Below, piece by piece: positions 39,731-53,618 of a DNA stretch of 64,000 nucleotides (positions are counted from its first letter, which is position 1; the number at the start of each line of letters is the position of its first letter). The notes under the pieces were generated by a model. The model was not told the origin of the DNA. It saw nothing but the letters and a program-made list of their open reading frames with translations, and searched no databases. Source of the stretch: Turritopsis dohrnii (taxonomy: Eukaryota; Cnidaria; Hydrozoa; Anthoathecata; Oceaniidae); assembly GCA_027922465.2 (NCBI GenBank), contig BQMF02000662.1:1-64000 (forward strand), given 5' to 3'. The position numbers and the translations under genes are program-made.

Positions 39731-40690
39731 AAGGGTGCTGATTTCGAATTTGACAATGATATTGCCAGGTTTGACTAAAATTGGCCAATTTAGGCCAAAT
39801 TTGGACCAAATTTCGAAAGTTCTTCAATTTTCATGAAATTTTGCATGGATCACAATTGAAAGGTGCTGATTTCAAATTTGACAATGATATTGCCAGGTTT
39901 GACTAAAATTGGGCAATTTAGGCCAAATTTGGACCAAATTTCGAAAGTTCTTCAATTTTCATGAAATTTTGCACGGATCACAATTGAAAAGTGCTGATTT
40001 CAAATTTGACAATGATTTTGTCAGGTTTGACTAAAATTGGGCAATTTAGGCCAAATTTGGGCTAAATTTCGAAAGTTCTTCAATTTTCGCAAAAATTTGC
40101 ACGGATCACATTTGAAAGGTGCTGATTTCGAATTTGACAATGATATTGCCAGGTTTGACTAAAATTGACCAATTTAGGCCAAATTTGGACCAAATTTCGA
40201 AAGTTCTTCAATTTTCGCAAAATTTTGCACGGATCACAATTGAAAGGTGCTGATTTCGAATTTGACAATGATTTTGTCAGGTTTGACTAAAATTGGGAAA
40301 TTTAGGCCAAATTTGGACCAAATTTCGAAAATTCTTCAATTTTCACAAAAATTTGCACGGATCACATTTGAAAGGTGCTGATTTCGAATTTGACAATGAT
40401 ATTGCCAGGTTTTACTAAAATTGGGCAATTTAGGTCAAATTTGGACCAAATTTCGAAAGTTCTTCAATTTTCAGGAAATTTTGCAAAGATCACATTTGAA
40501 AGGTGCTGATTGCGAATTTGTCAGTCATTTTGTCAGATTTGACCAGAAATGGCTAATTCGGGCCAAATTTTGATCAAACTTAGAAAGTTCTGCAATATTC
40601 ATAAAAATTTCTACAACGCACAATTAGAAGTTGCTGATTTTGAATTTGCCAGTCATTTTATTAGATTTGAACATAATTTGGCAATTCGGC
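39731..40690 (+). repeat. 128-bp satellite array, about 8 units
   Basis: The word GAAAGGTGCTGATTTC recurs at 39858, (39986), 40114, 40242, 40370 and 40498, exactly 128 bp apart. The last unit is degenerate. Unit sequence is rich in AAATTTGG and TTTCGAAAG. Confidence 0.92.
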
Positions 40691-40790
40691 AACGTTGTAT
40701 TTTGAGACTAAATATGCATCGTTGTGTTACGTCCTGAAGACTTCAAGCCAAGCGGCTTCTTGTTTTCATTCATATGCATGGCTTTTTATA

Positions 40791-42764
40791 CAGTGGAATC
40801 TCTATAAAGCGGACACCATTCGTTCCTGAAAAAAGTGTCCGCTTTACGGAAGTGTCCGCTTTATAGAAAGTTCCAATAAAACTTCTAAAATCTATTTTTG
40901 GACAAATTTATGGACACTTTCTTAGTACTAGAAAAGTTAGTCATGCATTGGTACATAAGAACAACACTACTGCATAAAAGAGGGTCTTGGAACAGCCTCT
41001 CCCCTAGGGTTTCTTGGCTTCTTCTTCTTAAGAGAACTTGGGGATGAGGTTGGGAATACAACAGAAGGTTCAACAGACAATGAGTGGACACATCTTTTTG
41101 GAAAGAAAAAAACAAAAATCGTCCCGTTTACAAAAGAAAGTCCTTAATGGATTGTTGCTTTTTGTTTCGCAAGTGCAGTTCTTCTATACTCTTAGAAATT
41201 CGGTCTAGAGTTGCTAACATTTGACTATCTAGCGCAGGACATTGGCTTATGCTATCGAGCATATAAAGCGTCTCTACAACAGTCGGGGTACTCTTTTTCT
41301 CAGCCTCTTCATCGTCATCTTCATCACTGTCTTCAGAGAGAATGACATCACTCGCAGGAGCGGGACTTGTAACTTTATTGATGCATTCATCTCGAGCGGT
41401 CTGCCTCCATCCCAAACTATCGGTTTTAAATGACGGCTCAGAGGTTTGTACATCTTGATCAAAGTTGACGTAATCTTGCACAGAAAGATTTGGACAAATC
41501 TGCTCGAGGAGCGCGGCAAACTCCGGATCTTCTTCGTTTTCTTCCAACAACTCCTCATCAGATTTTCGGAAGCCACACTTTTCAAAGCAACGCTTTACTG
41601 TGGTTGGGGATACATCCTTCCATGCACGTTGAACCCACCTGATGGCCTTTAAAATGTTAACTTCTTTGATGATGTCGGTTGCAGATGTTTTCTCGTCAAT
41701 ACGAGAAGTCGCGAAGTCGTATTTTTCGGAAGAAATGCAATTTTGATGTTGGAAAACTTTCCTTCCATCGACTCGGGGTGGCATGTCGCGTTGTCAAGGA
41801 ATAAAATAACCTTCCTGTTTTCAAAGATGAGCTTTCTGTTAAAACGTGATAACACGACCTCAAATACTTCCGACGTCATCCAAGACTTTCGGTTGGAGAA
41901 ATAATGAACATTTTCGGGTCTTGTTGTATCACTTAAGCTTTTGAAGCATCGAGGAACCTTACTTTTCCATATCACAATTGGCTCATCAATTTTATCACCT
42001 GCGGCATTAACGAAAAAGGCAATAGTAAAGCGCTGTTTGGACCTCTTTCCACCATTTGCTCTGATTTTCTTCTGAACTAAGCCCGTTTCTGGAAGGGCTT
42101 TAAAAAAGCAGCCAGTTTCGTCCATATTCCATATGTCTACTAACGAATATCCCCGTGTTAGTTCTTGGAGCCTTTCAATCCAAGATGACACTGTCTCTGT
42201 CGAGACGTCGCCACTTTCGCCAGCCATTCTCCTCTCCTTTATCGCATAATGCGACTTCCACTTGTCAAGCCATCCATCGGAAGCATGAAAACCATCAAGT
42301 TGACTATCCTGGAGTGCGTCTTTGATCTGCATGGCTTCTTCTTTGAGCAGTGGACCGGACGGCAAGCGCATCAACAGAGGCGGGGGATATGGTCTGGAAA
42401 TTCCCGCAAAGTACACGGCAGCAGGCCCAGAAAATGCAGTGCATTGGCTGGAGAAGAGCGTCGAGAAGTGTGCTGATGCGATCTCAAACAAAATAGAAAA
42501 ATGCTTGAAATAAATAAAATAAATAAAAGTGACTATTCTGTGTTTTTTTTGCCCTGTCCGCTTAAGAGAGAGTATTTTCAAGGGAAAATGCCATTTCGTT
42601 CCTGAAAAAACCGTCCGCTTTACGGAATGTCCGCTTTATATTTGTCCGCTTTATAGGGATTTCCTTATGAGAGTTTGACCGGGAATACATCCGTTTCTGG
42701 GTTTACTGTCAGTCTTATGGAGATGTCCGCTTTATGGTGTGTCCGCTTTATAGAGATTCCACTG
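40791..42764. mobile_element. pogo/Tigger-type Tc1-mariner element
   Basis: Inverted ends CAGTGGAATCTCTATA flanked by TA on both sides (40789-40790, 42765-42766). Several GTCCGCTTTA words occur near both ends. It holds a defective transposase. 1974 bp. Confidence 0.9.
41128..42581 (-). pseudogene. pogo/Tigger (DDE_1) transposase, defective
   Basis: DDE_1-type core: WNMDETGCFF (first Asp) and LFLDNATCHP (second Asp), then FLPKNTTSR. A deletion and frame change follow, so the segment expected to hold the third acidic residue is lost and the reading resumes at RIDEKTSATDI in another frame. The N-terminal DNA-binding part also looks incomplete. The C-terminal tail runs to 41128. Confidence 0.88.
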
Positions 42765-42766
42765 TA

Positions 42767-44407
42767 TTTGTAACTTTGACGAAAAACAAAATTTTGAAGA
42801 ATTTCTATGTGGAGCTTCTTTTTATTTATTATTTTTTGCCTTGCTAAACTCCTGGTTGGGATTTTACACAGAGTCGTTGGACTTGCTTACTACACAAACT
42901 TATTATGTTTTTTAAACATGGTATATAACTTTTGGTGGTGATCAAAAACTACAGAGTTTGCATGTATACATTAACTTTATTTTGTGATATTTAATTTCAT
43001 TAGATATACATATGCAATTATTTTGAGATTTTTCACTGATGATGAGCATTCGTATAGCTATGTGTTGTTAGTTTTATTTGGAGAAAATTCAGCAGTGAGT
43101 TTATGAGGGTTAATGAGGAACAAGCAATGCAAATTTGCGAGGAACAAAATTGGTGTTCTGTCTTATGTTTGTTGGGACTTTCACCAATCATACATAAGTC
43201 ATGCACCCATTTATGCACCCACTTTGTGGATAAAATTGAAAGCAAATGCTGTTAGTGTCGCCTGTTAGTGTAAGCTGGATGAATCTAATCTCACAATCCA
43301 TATTTTTTTTGTTTTGAGGTGACATCAATCTCAATACTCTTTCTTGGTAGGAAATCAGCTTTAGTCAAAGAAATGTTTGGTGTGTTGACAATGTCCTTAT
43401 GTTCTGGTAGTTTTATTCCATGCATGTCAAGATTGATAATTGCACTGAGAGAAATACAGGTGCTACTTGGCACCTTTAATGATGCTACGCAACAGTCCAC
43501 TTTTGAACACCACGAAGGGTGTCAATTTAATTAACACCCCAAAAGGTTTACGGTACGGCATCCGTTAGGGTTCAATAGTAGCACCACTAAAGGTGCAAAC
43601 AGTTTGCACATTACTGACAAGTATGAGATCCGATCAGAATGCATAAAGTTCTCCAGTGTGGTCATATTGATGAAAAAACAAACAATTTAAGAGAAGTATA
43701 TAATTTATTAATTAAGTAATCCAAAATATACAATACGGAACCTCAAAAATAATACAATCTGGAATAATATTAATAATGTATTATGTACATATAAAGCGGA
43801 ATTAACGATGAAACAATTACATATATCTGGTCCAAAAATATATCTTTAATGTTAACTCAGTGAAAAATTTAAACTCTTGATAAAAATATCACACATTAAA
43901 ATCAGAACTAATATTTAAAGTAATCTTTCATGTTCAGTGGCTCCAATCATTTCAATGTGGAATTAATCATATTGAACTAGATGATTTTCTTGACATAAAA
44001 CGTTTATAAACATATTTAGCTCAGGTTCAGTCGAAAAATAAGCATAGATTAAGCATATCAATGAGCCTAAAACTAAATACATATCAGGCATGCTTGTTAC
44101 TTTTACTCTCTCTTTTTTATTCATTTGCTTACAAAAAGAAAAACATGTAATTTTCAAACAAGCATACATACATTACTGCTATTAACAAAACATAAAATAA
44201 CTAAGTCCGAGATCAAAATAATTAGGAATGATTTTTCATGTTATAAGCTCAAAGTAAAAACCAACAAATTTGGCTTTTTTCAAACCTCAAAATCATTGAC
44301 AAACCGAACTACATATTCACTTTTCTGCACTAAATAACTGTCATAAAAAAGCGCCTGTTAAAGAGCGGTGTCCATGACACCCATTGTGTTCGGTTTGTGA
44401 CTGATGT
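42767..44407. other. Intergenic AT-rich DNA with one small inverted repeat
   Basis: No gene supported. An inverted pair at 43470-43488 and 43578-43596 (GCACCTTTAATGATGCTAC with near-perfect partner) may be a tiny MITE. Confidence 0.5.
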
Positions 44408-44769
44408 TTATGATTTTTGAAGTTTGGTTATCAGACTTAAAACCTTTGCAATTGGCTTAACCTTATCCCCAATGTCTAAAATATACTTTTGAACGAAAGT
44501 CAATGTGCCACATAGTGTTGGGTTATATGCCAAATTGAATGTATAATATGATGCAAACATGACCATATATGCATATAGAAAATCATTTGTGGAACAAATG
44601 CAACATTTCTCAACTTGAACATCAACCATTGAATTAAATTGGAGGATATCTTCAAGTGTTGTTTGCTTGGACAGAACTATTGATGGAGTGCTGTTTTCCT
44701 TCAACAACTTGGCAACGTCTTCTTTCAAATGGTAGGGCAAAACCACTAGGCTGGTACACATAGTCAAAT
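44408..44769 (-). pseudogene. SAMD3-like gene, last exon
   Basis: Encodes CCICSTNDFLYAYMVMFASY, YYTFNLAYNP and FVQKYILDIG, typical of the C-terminus of SAMD3-like proteins. The acceptor AG is at 44771-44770. The exon starts with two bases of a split codon, which complete the single base left at the donor at 58669. The gene's other exons lie 13.9 kb upstream (58669-60205). It is labelled broken because those exons carry a stop and a frame break. Confidence 0.65.
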
Positions 44770-46592
44770 CTAAATATAAGGGAAACATATAATTATTACT
44801 CAGCGATCGTTAAGGCGCTGAGTATTAAAATAGGCCGATTGTTTTTTTTCGTCCGGTACTTATGAAAGGCTAGTGAAGTTGGACTTGTTTCTGCGCAATC
44901 ACGTTTTGCACCATTTTGCTTTGCATCAATGCGTTCAACCCTAACCCTAATCCTTATGTGCCACTACTTTATATATACTTCCTAACGTCAGTATACTGAA
45001 CTCAACTGTCTTCAGATTAATTTCAATTTACTTTCGGTAAGTTTTTGTCCAAACTGCATAAAACTAAATGTGTTTATGTTACTATATCATTTGTTTATTA
45101 TTTTGCACAAGTTATAATTAGTCGTAGAAGTCAGCTAAAACTAACTGGATGTTAAGTGGCGATTGCTTCTTGCACATTGTTTGAAGTTGACTTCAGTTTG
45201 AACTGTTGTAATAACTTTCATTGTATTATTATGATATATTTGTTTTTCCTTTTTATGCATCCATATAAAAAAAGTCTCAAAAATTAAGCTAGGTATATCA
45301 CTAATACGGAAAAAGTACAAAAGTATTAAAACAACAAAGTTGCATCCCTTATTGCTTTATTGCTTAACTTTTAAATATATATATATATACAATATACAAT
45401 ATAAATTAAATAAAAATTGTGTATATTTTAGAATAATAAAAAAACAGGTATTATAATAATAGTGCATGCATAAGTGAGTTTTTGAACACAAGTAACATTT
45501 AGATGTTTGTTTACAATGTAAAATATGATAGTGAAATGGTTTTTATTTCAGTGGAAAACCGGAGGAAAACGAACAACAATTATATACCAAGTGAAAGAAA
45601 GTATATTTTTGCGATAAAAATGTGTGCTGGAAAATGAGAAATTGCCATATTTCTTTTTATAGTTATCAAATGTGGCTACAAATGAAAATGCACTGAAGTT
45701 GTTTAAAAATGGCTGGAAAAAGATGATGTTTATTTACATTGGTGAGAATGGTTTTTATTCTTTTTCGGTAGGAAAAGGTTTGAAAAGTTATAAGTATATA
45801 ATATACGTAAGTACACGAGTCAAACGGATTGAATCATTCAGGATGCATGTGCTACAAGCAGTTACTGATTTGTTTTGGTAACAAACTTGCTGCTATTTAG
45901 CAAAAAAGATGTGTTCTTTTCATTTTATTTATTTCAAAATGGTTCCACAGTTACGAAATGTGTTGTGGAAATAAGAAAGGTGTTATGACTAGCTGTCTTA
46001 AGAACAAAATGCAAGCTCTCATATGCTATTTCTGCACCCATCTTTTTGTTAAATTTTTCCAGTTATAAAATTTCATTTAGTAGATTGATGATGTTTGGTG
46101 GTTTGTATGTACTGTCTGCCAGCTATTATGTGTTTGTTTTAGTCGTTTTTATTTGCTTCTGGTACGATTAGCTGTTCTTCACTGGTTATGCATTGAAATC
46201 TTTTTCTTTTAGGTCAGAAAATAAAAAGTGTATATATATATGCCATTAAAGAACTGAAACAGGTGGTTAAATATTGAGGGTTAGTAAAGTGAAGAATTTT
46301 GTATTTCGGAAATTCATTAGTAATTATTCATTAGTTATTACTGTCCAATGCAACTGTGCTACAAAAAAAGCATTGCTGGATGGATTTGTCTTTAGTTCAT
46401 ATTTTTCATGTTTGCGCATTATTGTATTTGGTGTGATTTTCATATGTAAATGTTGTTGCAATTATTTTTATTATTTTTATGTTTGGTTGTGTATGTATCC
46501 CAGAGGTTAAAAGTCAGTTTATAAAACCTTTATTCAGTGCAGCCCTAGTATTGAGTGAACCCGTATTAACTTACCGCATAGGATTATGTTAT
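44770..46592. other. Intronic AT-rich DNA, no gene seen
   Basis: Part of the large intron of the SAMD3-like gene. Parts near 46140-46300 resemble 56555-56690 on the other side of the transposon. No supported gene. Confidence 0.5.
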
Positions 46593-46659
46593 TACCGTGG
46601 CCCATAGGTGACATTGAAAAGCATTATTGCAAAGATCAGTGGCTAACTTATCCATTTTC

Positions 46660-46813
46660 TAATTTGCCAAGTTAGTATTCGAACTAACTGAGCTTTTTTG
46701 TAATTTGCCAAGTTAGTATTCGAACTAACTGAGCTTTTTTGTAATTTGTCAAGTTAGTATTCGCACTAACTGGTCTTTTTTGTAATTTGCCAAGTTAGTA
46801 TTCGAACTAACTG
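46660..46813 (+). repeat. Left subterminal repeats, outer part
   Basis: About 3.5 units of the AATTTGCCAAGTTAGT type, opposite in orientation to the right-hand array. The array is interrupted by the nested element and resumes at 48156. Confidence 0.9.
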
Positions 46814-48155
46814 CCCAGCAGGCACCAAACGTTATACTAACGTTAGTGTTACGTTATTTTTTACGTTGTGGTAACGTTAGTGGTTGGTTAGAATGGAAGT
46901 CTTTTTTTAATTAGTATAACGTTAAATACTTACGTTAGTATAACGTTAAATACTTACGTTAGTATAACGTTAAATACTTACGTTAGCATAACGTTAAATA
47001 CTTACGTTAGTATAACGTTAGAAAGTTACATCAGGACAACGTTAAATTTCGTTAACAACATCAAAATGTTATAACATTGTAATGACTTCTGAAATCATTA
47101 TAAACAAATCCCGGTGTCCATCCCAACAAAGTAAGACAAATGACGAAAACAACGAATAGTCATAGAAGTTGATATTTACCTTTAATTGACAAGAAAAGTA
47201 TATTTTTATGTCAATATTTACGCATGCCTTATGGAAGAAAAAGAAACAAATATAAGTGAAGGTGTTAAACGAATGCTTGTGGTTACGGCAAATTGCAATA
47301 AATGAAAATCAATGGAAATTCATGCTAGAACAGATATCTATTTTCCAGCTGCCTTATGTCCATAGAACAGACATTTTGTGCTTTCATATGTTAACAAAGC
47401 AAAACACTCTGGGGATACAACAAAATTAATCAGAAACCTTGAGTAAAAGATTTCTATTCAAAATAATCAAGTAGCAGGCCCTAATACTCTAGTTATCATC
47501 TATAAGTCATGTAGTACAGATCTTGCCAGCAAAACCAGAATTAAATAATCAAACTGATTTCTCGTCTTACGGCTAGACTAGCGCGAAGTATATAATAGAT
47601 ATATAATAGACATATTACCATGTGTAAAATAGAGAGGAAATACTGGGTTAGCACGGTAAAAGCGAGTTTTTTCAAGAGATACACTTCTTAATTGAAAAGT
47701 CGCAAATGTGTATCAAGTGCGAATCAAAATTCATATCATCCTCAAGGACTTACCTATGATAGCCCTTACTAACGTAAGTATTTAACGTTATACTAATTAA
47801 AAAACGACTTCCATTCTAACCAACCACCAACGTTACCACAACGTAAAAAATAACGTAACACTAACGTTAGTATAACGTAAATTAACGAAATTTAACGTTA
47901 TATTAACGTAAGTATCTAACGTTATACTAACGTAAGTATCTAACGTTATACTAACGTAAGTATTTAACGTTATACTAACGTAAGTATTTAACGTTATACT
48001 AATTAAAAAAGACTTTAACGTTGTCCTGATGTAACTTTCTAACGTTGTACTAACGTAAGTAGTTAACGTTGGAGTAACGTTGATTTTACGTTGGTAACGT
48101 TAAACCTAGAACCAACGTTAGACTAACGTTAAATAAACGTTGGGTGCCTGCTGGG
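46814..48155. mobile_element. Nested 1.34-kb inverted-repeat element (CCCAGCAGGCACC ends)
   Basis: Ends CCCAGCAGGCACC and its complement, flanked by TG on both sides. Long terminal regions are built of AACGTTA and TACGTTAGTATAACG words, forming a large foldback. The interior (about 47040-47760) has no supported gene. Non-autonomous. Confidence 0.8.
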
Positions 48156-48350
48156 TGAGCTTTTTTCTAATTTGCCAAGTTAGTGTTCGCACTAACTGAG
48201 CTTTTTTGTAATTTGCCAAGTTAGTATTCGCACTAACTGAGCTTTTTTGTAATTTGCCAAGTTAGTGTTCGAACTAACTGGTCTTTTTTGTAATCTGCCA
48301 AGTTAGTATTCGCACTAACTGAGCTTTTTTCTAATTTGCCAAGTTAGTTT
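48156..48350 (+). repeat. Left subterminal repeats, inner part
   Basis: About 4.7 units continuing the array broken by the nested element; each carries a GTTAGT...ACTAAC inverted pair. Confidence 0.9.
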
Positions 48351-48469
48351 CAACGCAATGTTGTTTTCACGAACTATCTTTGCCAAAACGTGATTCCCGC
48401 GGTAGATTTCTACAAAAACGTGCTTTTTACGAGCGCGCGATCAATGACAACAAATGAAAATCAGCAAAG

Positions 48470-51400
48470 ATGGATGACGCCACGTGCGAAGACGAATCCT
48501 CAGTTGAAAAGGTTTGTTTCGTTTCTATGATTTTTGCTTAGCTATTCTATGTCATGTACTTATATAATATGTATCTTTTTTAATACAAATAAATGATTTC
48601 TGAAGTTTTCCACATAGAATGTCAGGTAATTTTTTCAAAAGTCAGGGAAGCTTAAGTTATGCTTTTTATTTGTTTACTCATTAGGATGAATAATAAAAAA
48701 ACTTATTTTCAAGTTGGCTTCTAGATAAAACATTTGTAATTTGGTTGCAACGTGCTCCACACACTGTTTTATCAGTAGTGTGTATAGACCACTTAACTGC
48801 CTGTCAGGGCATTTTAATATCTTGTTCATTAGTTCAGATTATACTGTTGGTTATTTCTGATCCTACTTTTGGTCCCAGTTGGTGTGAAACTAGATAAAAA
48901 TTCTTTTTATTGCTATTGCTTCAGGCGTTGTTTAAAGTAGTTAGGAAAGAAAATATGCATTTAAGAGGAAAAAGTCAGTGAAAAACATATACTGTATGTC
49001 ATTTTCGTCAAGGAAATTAGTATACTTTCCAAGAAAAGTCAGGGAATTTCTTAAGTTAAGGGCTGTACGAACCCTGTTGTTATTCGTGTTTCTGCAGAAA
49101 CAAGAGTTTTTCCAAGTTTTGTGTGTAGTAAAGTTATTACTGAAAGCTAAATAAACACCTGGTAAACAAAACTAATGATTTTTTTTAAAGAATTGTCGAT
49201 AATTCGAAAAGTTGTGTCATAAAAACACTACTTCTGTGCTAATAACTTTAAAATAAACTATCAATCATGACATTCAGAATTTCTTAACTGGTATTTCGAT
49301 TCTTTGTTTCCTTAAAAACAATTTTTAAACAGAAGGGTTTTAAGTTTTTAGAACATATAAAACATGATTTGTGATTTCTGTTTTGCAGGAATACCTATGG
49401 TTGGTAAATATTTCCTTATAAGATCTTTTGTACATAAATCTATTTATTTTTTGAGAATTAGAAATTATTTTCTTAGTTTGTTTTTAGATCATTAATTTTT
49501 TGCGAGCCAGAGATGTATCTGAAGAAATATGTCAAAATTTTCAGAGAAACCAGGTATATATTTGCCATTTAATGTATTATGTTGTAACTGGCTATCACTA
49601 TCACCAAAATAAATCAACTTGATATTTTTATTATTTATTTAGATGGATGAAGCAGCAGTTTATTTGGCAACACAAGCACAACTCTGTGAACTGGGTCTCA
49701 CAAAAATGGGTGATATTATAGCCATTAAAGGTTTTTGTATTAAAAGTAAAAGTACAAAACATGATTTATTGACTTCTATTAAAGCAGCTGGTCAAGAGCG
49801 AACTAATATTAAACGCCCACGGTCTACAAAAACTGTGACACTTGCGTGGAAACACTTTAATGAAAAAAAATCAAGATACTGTGCTGTAAGGGAGTGCAAT
49901 GGAGGTGGCAATAGACAACATAAATTTCCTCCAGATGCAACCAAAGAAGAAATTCTGAGTGTAATGAAAGATTTTTTCTTTCCAAACTCTGTGAGTGGTT
50001 TTGCTGGCCGTTTGAATTTGAACAAAATTGAACTGGGTAACAACCAAGGTGAGATAATTGACAAGATCAACGATGAAAAATTTACACTTTCTGGTTACTG
50101 TTTAAAAACTGGGTATCATACCAAGACTAAACTGTACCTGTTAACCAAAAAAAAAACTAGTCGAGAAATAATTTTAGACATCAATTTTGATGATGACAGT
50201 GATGATGAATTTCAAGTACCAGTCAAAAGGATGATTGATCTCAGTGCGGATGTTGTGGAGGCTAACCGACTTGAGGAATTAATGGAGACCCGTGGTTCAC
50301 GTGTTTCACCGTCCCCTAATTTATCTGATGCACATGTTGTTATATCTGTTACGCTTCTTACCAAGGAAATCAGAACAAGGATCTTCCACGAAAATTCATT
50401 ATTTCAAGAAGTATATGACTGGGCAGGTAGCTTAGCTCTGGAACCGGAATTCTTTAGTCTTCAAGATGAAGGAGACAATACCGTTCATCCATACGATGTT
50501 GTAAAATCAGGATCCTACTTCATCAAGGAGAGTAAGGAGGCACTTCCAATGACAAAAGGTTATGGTGTGGTTGAATCTTTGGAGGAATATACTAGTATAA
50601 ATGATTTGAGAGAAAATGAAAAACAGAAATTGACAGAACGTGATACTGAGTACATCATTAGCCGTGAAAATGCTTATCATGAAATGTTACAGCTTTATAA
50701 GAAAAGAAATATTTCAACTTCTACTCTGAAATTGCATTTTAAGGATGAGGATGCAGTTGGAGATGGGGTTGCTAGAGATGTTTTTAGTGAATTCTATTCG
50801 CAACTTTACAAAAGAATGGAAGGTTCACATGCAAAAATTCCATCAGCAAATTTTGAAGATGATGATTTGGAAACAATTGGGAAAATAGTGAGCCATGGCT
50901 TTATTATGTACAACGTTTTTCCTGTTGGCTTGTGCAGGGCAACAATGAAGAATTTTCTGTATGGACAGGTCACAGATTGTGACCTTATGTCCTCCTTTAT
51001 GGAGTTCCTACCATCAACCGAGAAAAATTTGGTGGAAGATCCTGAAATGAAAAACCCACAAGCAATCACTGACATTTTAGCCGAATATGCGATTTTTGAG
51101 CAACCAAACCCAAGTAACATCAAGACACTCATGAAAAAAGCTGCAAGAATGGCGTTGATAAAACAACCATGTTTTTCAATGCAAGCTATTGTGAAAGGAA
51201 TGGGAGTAGCATTTTGGAACAAAACTACTCCAAAGATGTTAGATGCGTTGTATGAATGTACAATCCCTTCTTCAGAAAATGTGATAGGAAGTTTATTTGT
51301 GCAAGAAAATTCTAACCATGAACAGCGGATAACAACATGGTTACACCGATATCTAAGGAGCAGCACGAAGGATGAACTTTCTCGCTTTGTTCGGTTTATC

Positions 51401-51604
51401 ACTGGATCTGAGAGACTGTTACCAAACACTCGAATTAAGGTTGAATATGTCAACCAACCTCAAGAACATATTTGTCCCAGTACACAAACTTGTTTTAAAA
51501 TTTTGTTTCTTCCAAAGCAGTACAGTTCCTTTTATCAAATGAAAGACAATCTTAACATGTACATTGGTAATGATGTTAATTGGTGTGTCCACGATGGACT
51601 TTAA
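48470..51604 (+). CDS. HECT-domain protein encoded by the transposon (694 aa, four exons)
   Basis: Exons 48470-48511, 49389-49403, 49488-49553 and 49643-51604, all joined in phase 0 with GT-AG borders. The N-terminal 80 residues fit a SAM-like domain spread over the small exons. The middle has a basic and cysteine-containing stretch. The C-terminal 330 residues resemble a HECT ubiquitin ligase fold (DEDAVGDGVARDVFSEFY). The last lobe has CPSTQTCFKILFLPKQYSSF, placing a Cys where HECT enzymes carry the ubiquitin-accepting residue. The role in transposition is unknown; it may act on host or element proteins. Confidence 0.82.
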
Positions 51605-53618
51605 TTTTTTTATCAAAAACTTTAGTGTAGTTGTTTTATTTTGTTTAGTTCGGCTTTTTGAGGTTGTTTTGTTAACTTTGCTAGAGCTTGCTTTAGCTGT
51701 TTATGTTCAGCTTTTATTTGTTTTATTATTACACTTATTGTAAAAAAGTGATGTGGGTAAGCGTAGGAGTGACTGCAAAGTACATTGACTTCTTAGAATT
51801 GTGTTCGCATTTGAGCTTTTATTGGTTTTGGTGTTATTTTTCCTTTGAGAGCAAGTTCGTTTTTTCACACTTATGTTTTCTCATGACATTTCTGAACAAT
51901 CAATGTTTTGTTACACCTTCTTCGGTTTTGCTTATATCTTTTTATCAGATTTTTTCGGAGATTGCACTTTATTTTCAACAATTTTTTGGTTAACTTTGTT
52001 TTTGTTGCTATACTCATTCAAACCAATAAGTATGTGTAAGATGACTTATATATGACTATTTTTAATAAAGTTGGGTTAACATCATTTATGTTAGTGGTGC
52101 TAATGTAAATAATATAATGTTAAATATTTTGTTTTTCAACTGCTGAATTCTTGTGGTGTTTGTATTAAGTTTCTATTTAGGTACTGTTCTGTGCTTCATT
52201 GTAGGGGGAGGGAGGGGGTGGGGGTGGTGGGGTGGTGTGTCGAATAAGCAGGGGGTGGGGAAGTGGTTACTCCGGGGAAAAATCAAAAAATGGGGGGGGG
52301 GGGGGGGGGGGTCATTATAAATAATTAAATAATTAATAATTAAATGGGGAGGTGGATATTGCATAAAATTTTCTTAAACAGGGGGGTCATAATACAATTA
52401 AGCACAGAAGAGTAGTAATTGTAACGAACAGTCCAGGCGTTCTCATAACGTGTTTTATTTCCAAAACCAAATGAAACAGTATGTCTGAAAATTTGTTTAA
52501 CCAAACACCATGAAGAGGTCTGCTTTTTGAGAAGCAACATGTACCTTTTTTAATTAACCTCCTCCTCCGCTTAAGGACACTGCCCCCTTATCAAGGTTAT
52601 TAAAAATTTCGGAAACGTGTGCATGTGCACATTCCGACGCCCTTCGTTCTAAGTAAAATAAAACAGCCCTAAAGGGCGGTAACTCAGCCGATATAACAAT
52701 TGTAATTGCGATTAAATTGTGCTCAATGTTATATTACAGGCAAGCCCTTTGAGATGATGCTAATAGTACGAGGCTAGTACGAAGCGAGGAAGACTAAATA
52801 AATTGAAGAAGTATACCTAACATAAATTATGTAACATTATATGGATCGAGGACTTGTAATGACTACTATTAAATCTATTACAATTTGAAAATGCCCGTTT
52901 TGTATTGCATTTAGCATAAAGTTTTGGGTCATTAACTATTCTGAATAAACAAACAATCCGAAATCCGAGCGGACTTTCCGAAAACGGCAAAATTTAATGA
53001 AGAAAAACGCCGATTCCAATACTCATCTCGATTTTAAGATCGGCTGAGTAATTATCAGAGAGTATAGGTTCTGGAGCTTTTCAGGCTCCATTATAAAACG
53101 CAACTAACTTGGGAGTTTGTTTTCATTTTGTTTTTGAAAGTAAAGATTTGTTTACAAGTTATATCACTGGACATCATGTGTGTAATGATATCTACAATCC
53201 TTCACCTAACTTATTGAGACACCCCTATTGCAAATGAAACAAAATGATATGTCTAGGACCTCTGCACTTTTCGGTGAGGGCACTCTGAAAAGCGAGGTGA
53301 TTGGGAAAAGACGAATGTGGGAATGAACTGCCATTCAAGGACCCTACCATATGATAAAAAAGATCAAGTGTATTATTTTAGATTATTTTTCCAGAACGAT
53401 ATAAATAGATAAATTATGCTATATATTATTGTGACATATTTATCCATTATGAACGGGTTAAGGGCGTTACCTACCTACGCTTAAGGGCGTAGTGTGCCTT
53501 TAAACGGGAAATAGGGTAAAAGAATGCTTTTACGCCGTTATTGAACAAGTCAAAAGCAACTTTAAGGAATCAACATGTTCTATGTAACATAAGCAAACAG
53601 TATTTCAGTCTCTACATA
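51605..53618. other. Spacer between the two transposon genes, with G-rich tract
   Basis: No supported gene. Notable content is a G-rich region at 52200-52312 with a G run of about 20 bases, and a general T-rich 3' flank of the HECT gene. Confidence 0.55.

Noticed and set aside
45672..45881. 69-residue open frame
   Set aside because: Intronic, AT-rich, no recognisable motif or splice support.
46100..46590. Possible duplicated flank matching 56466-56900
   Set aside because: Similarity is weak and confined to short stretches; not firm enough to call a segmental duplication.
50806..51453. 215-residue open frame antisense to the HECT gene
   Set aside because: Shadow of the HECT coding strand; no own motifs.
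52173..52364. Proline-rich open frame
   Set aside because: Product of the G-rich tract read on the opposite strand.
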